A DNA stretch of 64,000 bases from Chryseobacterium fluminis (GTDB taxonomy: Bacteria > Bacteroidota > Bacteroidia > Flavobacteriales > Weeksellaceae). The DNA lies in contig NZ_CP111121.1 in NCBI RefSeq assembly GCF_026314945.1, positions 1,922,001-1,986,000 of the forward strand, written 5' to 3'. Made by a program: the position numbers and the translations under genes. Each line of letters begins with the position of its first letter. Positions within the stretch are counted from its first letter, which is position 1. Of this stretch, positions 63,282 to 64,000 are shown in pieces. The notes beneath the pieces were generated by a model. That model was not told the origin of the DNA. It saw only the letters and a list, made by a program, of their open reading frames with translations, and did not search any database.

Positions 63282-63872
63282 TTATCCGGTCACCATTCTC
63301 CATTTTCTGACATTTTTCCCGGGTCTGTTCTCTTCGATTTTCTGAACAAATTCTTTGGCTTCCTGTATATCTTCTGCATCCGGCTGCATTTCAATATATA
63401 CTTTATACGTTTCCAACATTCTGTTGACCTCATCATAAGATAAACCTTCTATATTCAGCACATTGCGGTATGAATTTCCAATATAGAAATTGAGGGCGAA
63501 ATACTGATCCGAATTTTTGTCAATGATGGCATACAATCTTTCAAAGTAGCCAATGGCTTTTCTGAAATCCGGTTGATCTTTTGAGAAATTATTTATTCCA
63601 CCATACCAAAGAGCGGCTGAAAAGGACGGATCTTTTTTTAATATTCCGGTAATAACTTTCTCAGCCTGATCATTTTTATTCTGACTGGTCAAGGTTAAAG
63701 CCAGCTGTGACTTTAAAATTAAATTATCAGGTTCCTGTTTCACACCTTTCCGGAAAACGTCTTCTGCTTCTGCAAATCTGTTTTGACTCATCAGGTTATT
63801 GCCCTCCTCAAGATAATTTTGTGAAAAAACGAGACCCGACGCAAACAGCAATAACAAACCTATTTTCTTCAT
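63282..63872 (-). CDS. Exported TPR-repeat protein
   Basis: A 196-residue periplasmic protein. Signal peptide about 1-18 (KKIGLLLLFASGLVFSQ). It has three or four tetratricopeptide repeats, for example FAEAEDVFRKGVKQEPDN and QAEKVITGILKKDPSF, which bind partner proteins. I chose the ATG at 63872, one base past the stop of the preceding gene; the ATG at 63884 is an alternative that overlaps that stop by 11 bp. Confidence 0.75.
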   Translation of the reverse strand: MKKIGLLLLFASGLVFSQNYLEEGNNLMSQNRFAEAEDVFRKGVKQEPDNLILKSQLALTLTSQNKNDQAEKVITGILKKDPSFSAALWYGGINNFSKDQPDFRKAIGYFERLYAIIDKNSDQYFALNFYIGNSYRNVLNIEGLSYDEVNRMLETYKVYIEMQPDAEDIQEAKEFVQKIEENRPGKNVRKWRMVTG

Positions 63873-63873
63873 A

Positions 63874-64000
63874 CTACCTTTCATTCGGGTTCCAGTATTC
63901 TTCCGGCTCGTTATTGATTTTGGAGATATATCTTGCCAAAACGAAAAGATAATCTGAAAGCCGGTTTAGATATTTAATCAGCTCCGGGCGAACTTCTTCT
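63874..64000 (-). CDS. 3' end of ATP:cob(I)alamin adenosyltransferase (partial)
   Basis: The frame enters from the right edge and stops with TAG at 63874-63876. It reads KYLNRLSDYLFVLARYISKI, the C-terminal helix of PduO/CobO-type adenosyltransferases, which convert cobalamin to adenosylcobalamin. The rest lies outside the window. Confidence 0.8.
   Translation of the reverse strand, partial: EEVRPELIKYLNRLSDYLFVLARYISKINNEPEEYWNPNER

Overview
The window is a stretch of a Bacteroidota chromosome, most likely a Chryseobacterium-type member of the Weeksellaceae. The evidence is the family mix: a porin O/P protein, a choice-of-anchor I protein with a T9SS-type tail, OMP_b-brl_3 barrels and GH92. 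The promoters have TAnnTTTG -7 boxes and there are few Shine-Dalgarno sites. No rRNA, tRNA or CRISPR array was seen.

Left core region (1-9120). An unrecognised 3' gene fragment is followed by a porin, a DASS-family anion/dicarboxylate transporter and the SdhC-SdhA-SdhB succinate dehydrogenase, all on one strand. This reads as a dicarboxylate uptake and oxidation unit. Next come a nucleoid-associated protein on the other strand and two tandem pairs, each a tiny membrane protein plus a small soluble paralog.

Accessory region (about 9128-33619). A 24.5-kb AT-rich integrative mobilizable element sits in the 3' end of dnaK. The native dnaK tail codons and terminator are stranded at the far left edge. 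The element supplies replacement tail codons and a new terminator next to dnaK. Its right end is the mobility block: tyrosine integrase, two excisionase-like helix-turn-helix proteins, a helicase, a toprim primase, a nine-copy iteron-like array, a relaxase and its accessory protein. The left and middle parts look like a defence and toxin-antitoxin cargo: an HD-GHKL ATPase fusion, a HEPN-like protein, an AbiL/RloAB-like ATPase plus RloB pair, a nuclease gene broken by an IS5-family element, a three-gene HEPN/nucleotidyltransferase-like module, an Xre-RES pair, and two candidate nucleases.

Right core region (33605-64000). This holds dnaK; the ppk1-ppx polyphosphate operon; a nucleotide-sugar/NAD(P)-binding protein; the large secreted choice-of-anchor I protein; Mrp and NifU iron-sulfur carriers; a GH92 mannosidase; a PhyH-type dioxygenase; a glutamate/dicarboxylate symporter; BON and SH3 envelope proteins; an outer-membrane barrel; and a CocE-type peptidase/esterase. 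It continues with an AlkB plus Ada alkylation-repair pair (ada frameshifted), agmatinase and arginine decarboxylase for putrescine synthesis, a HAD phosphatase, a tyrosine phosphatase lipoprotein, thiamine pyrophosphokinase, a TPR protein and the end of a cobalamin adenosyltransferase gene. Three genes are broken at six-base A/T runs, so some frameshifts may be sequence errors and not biology.
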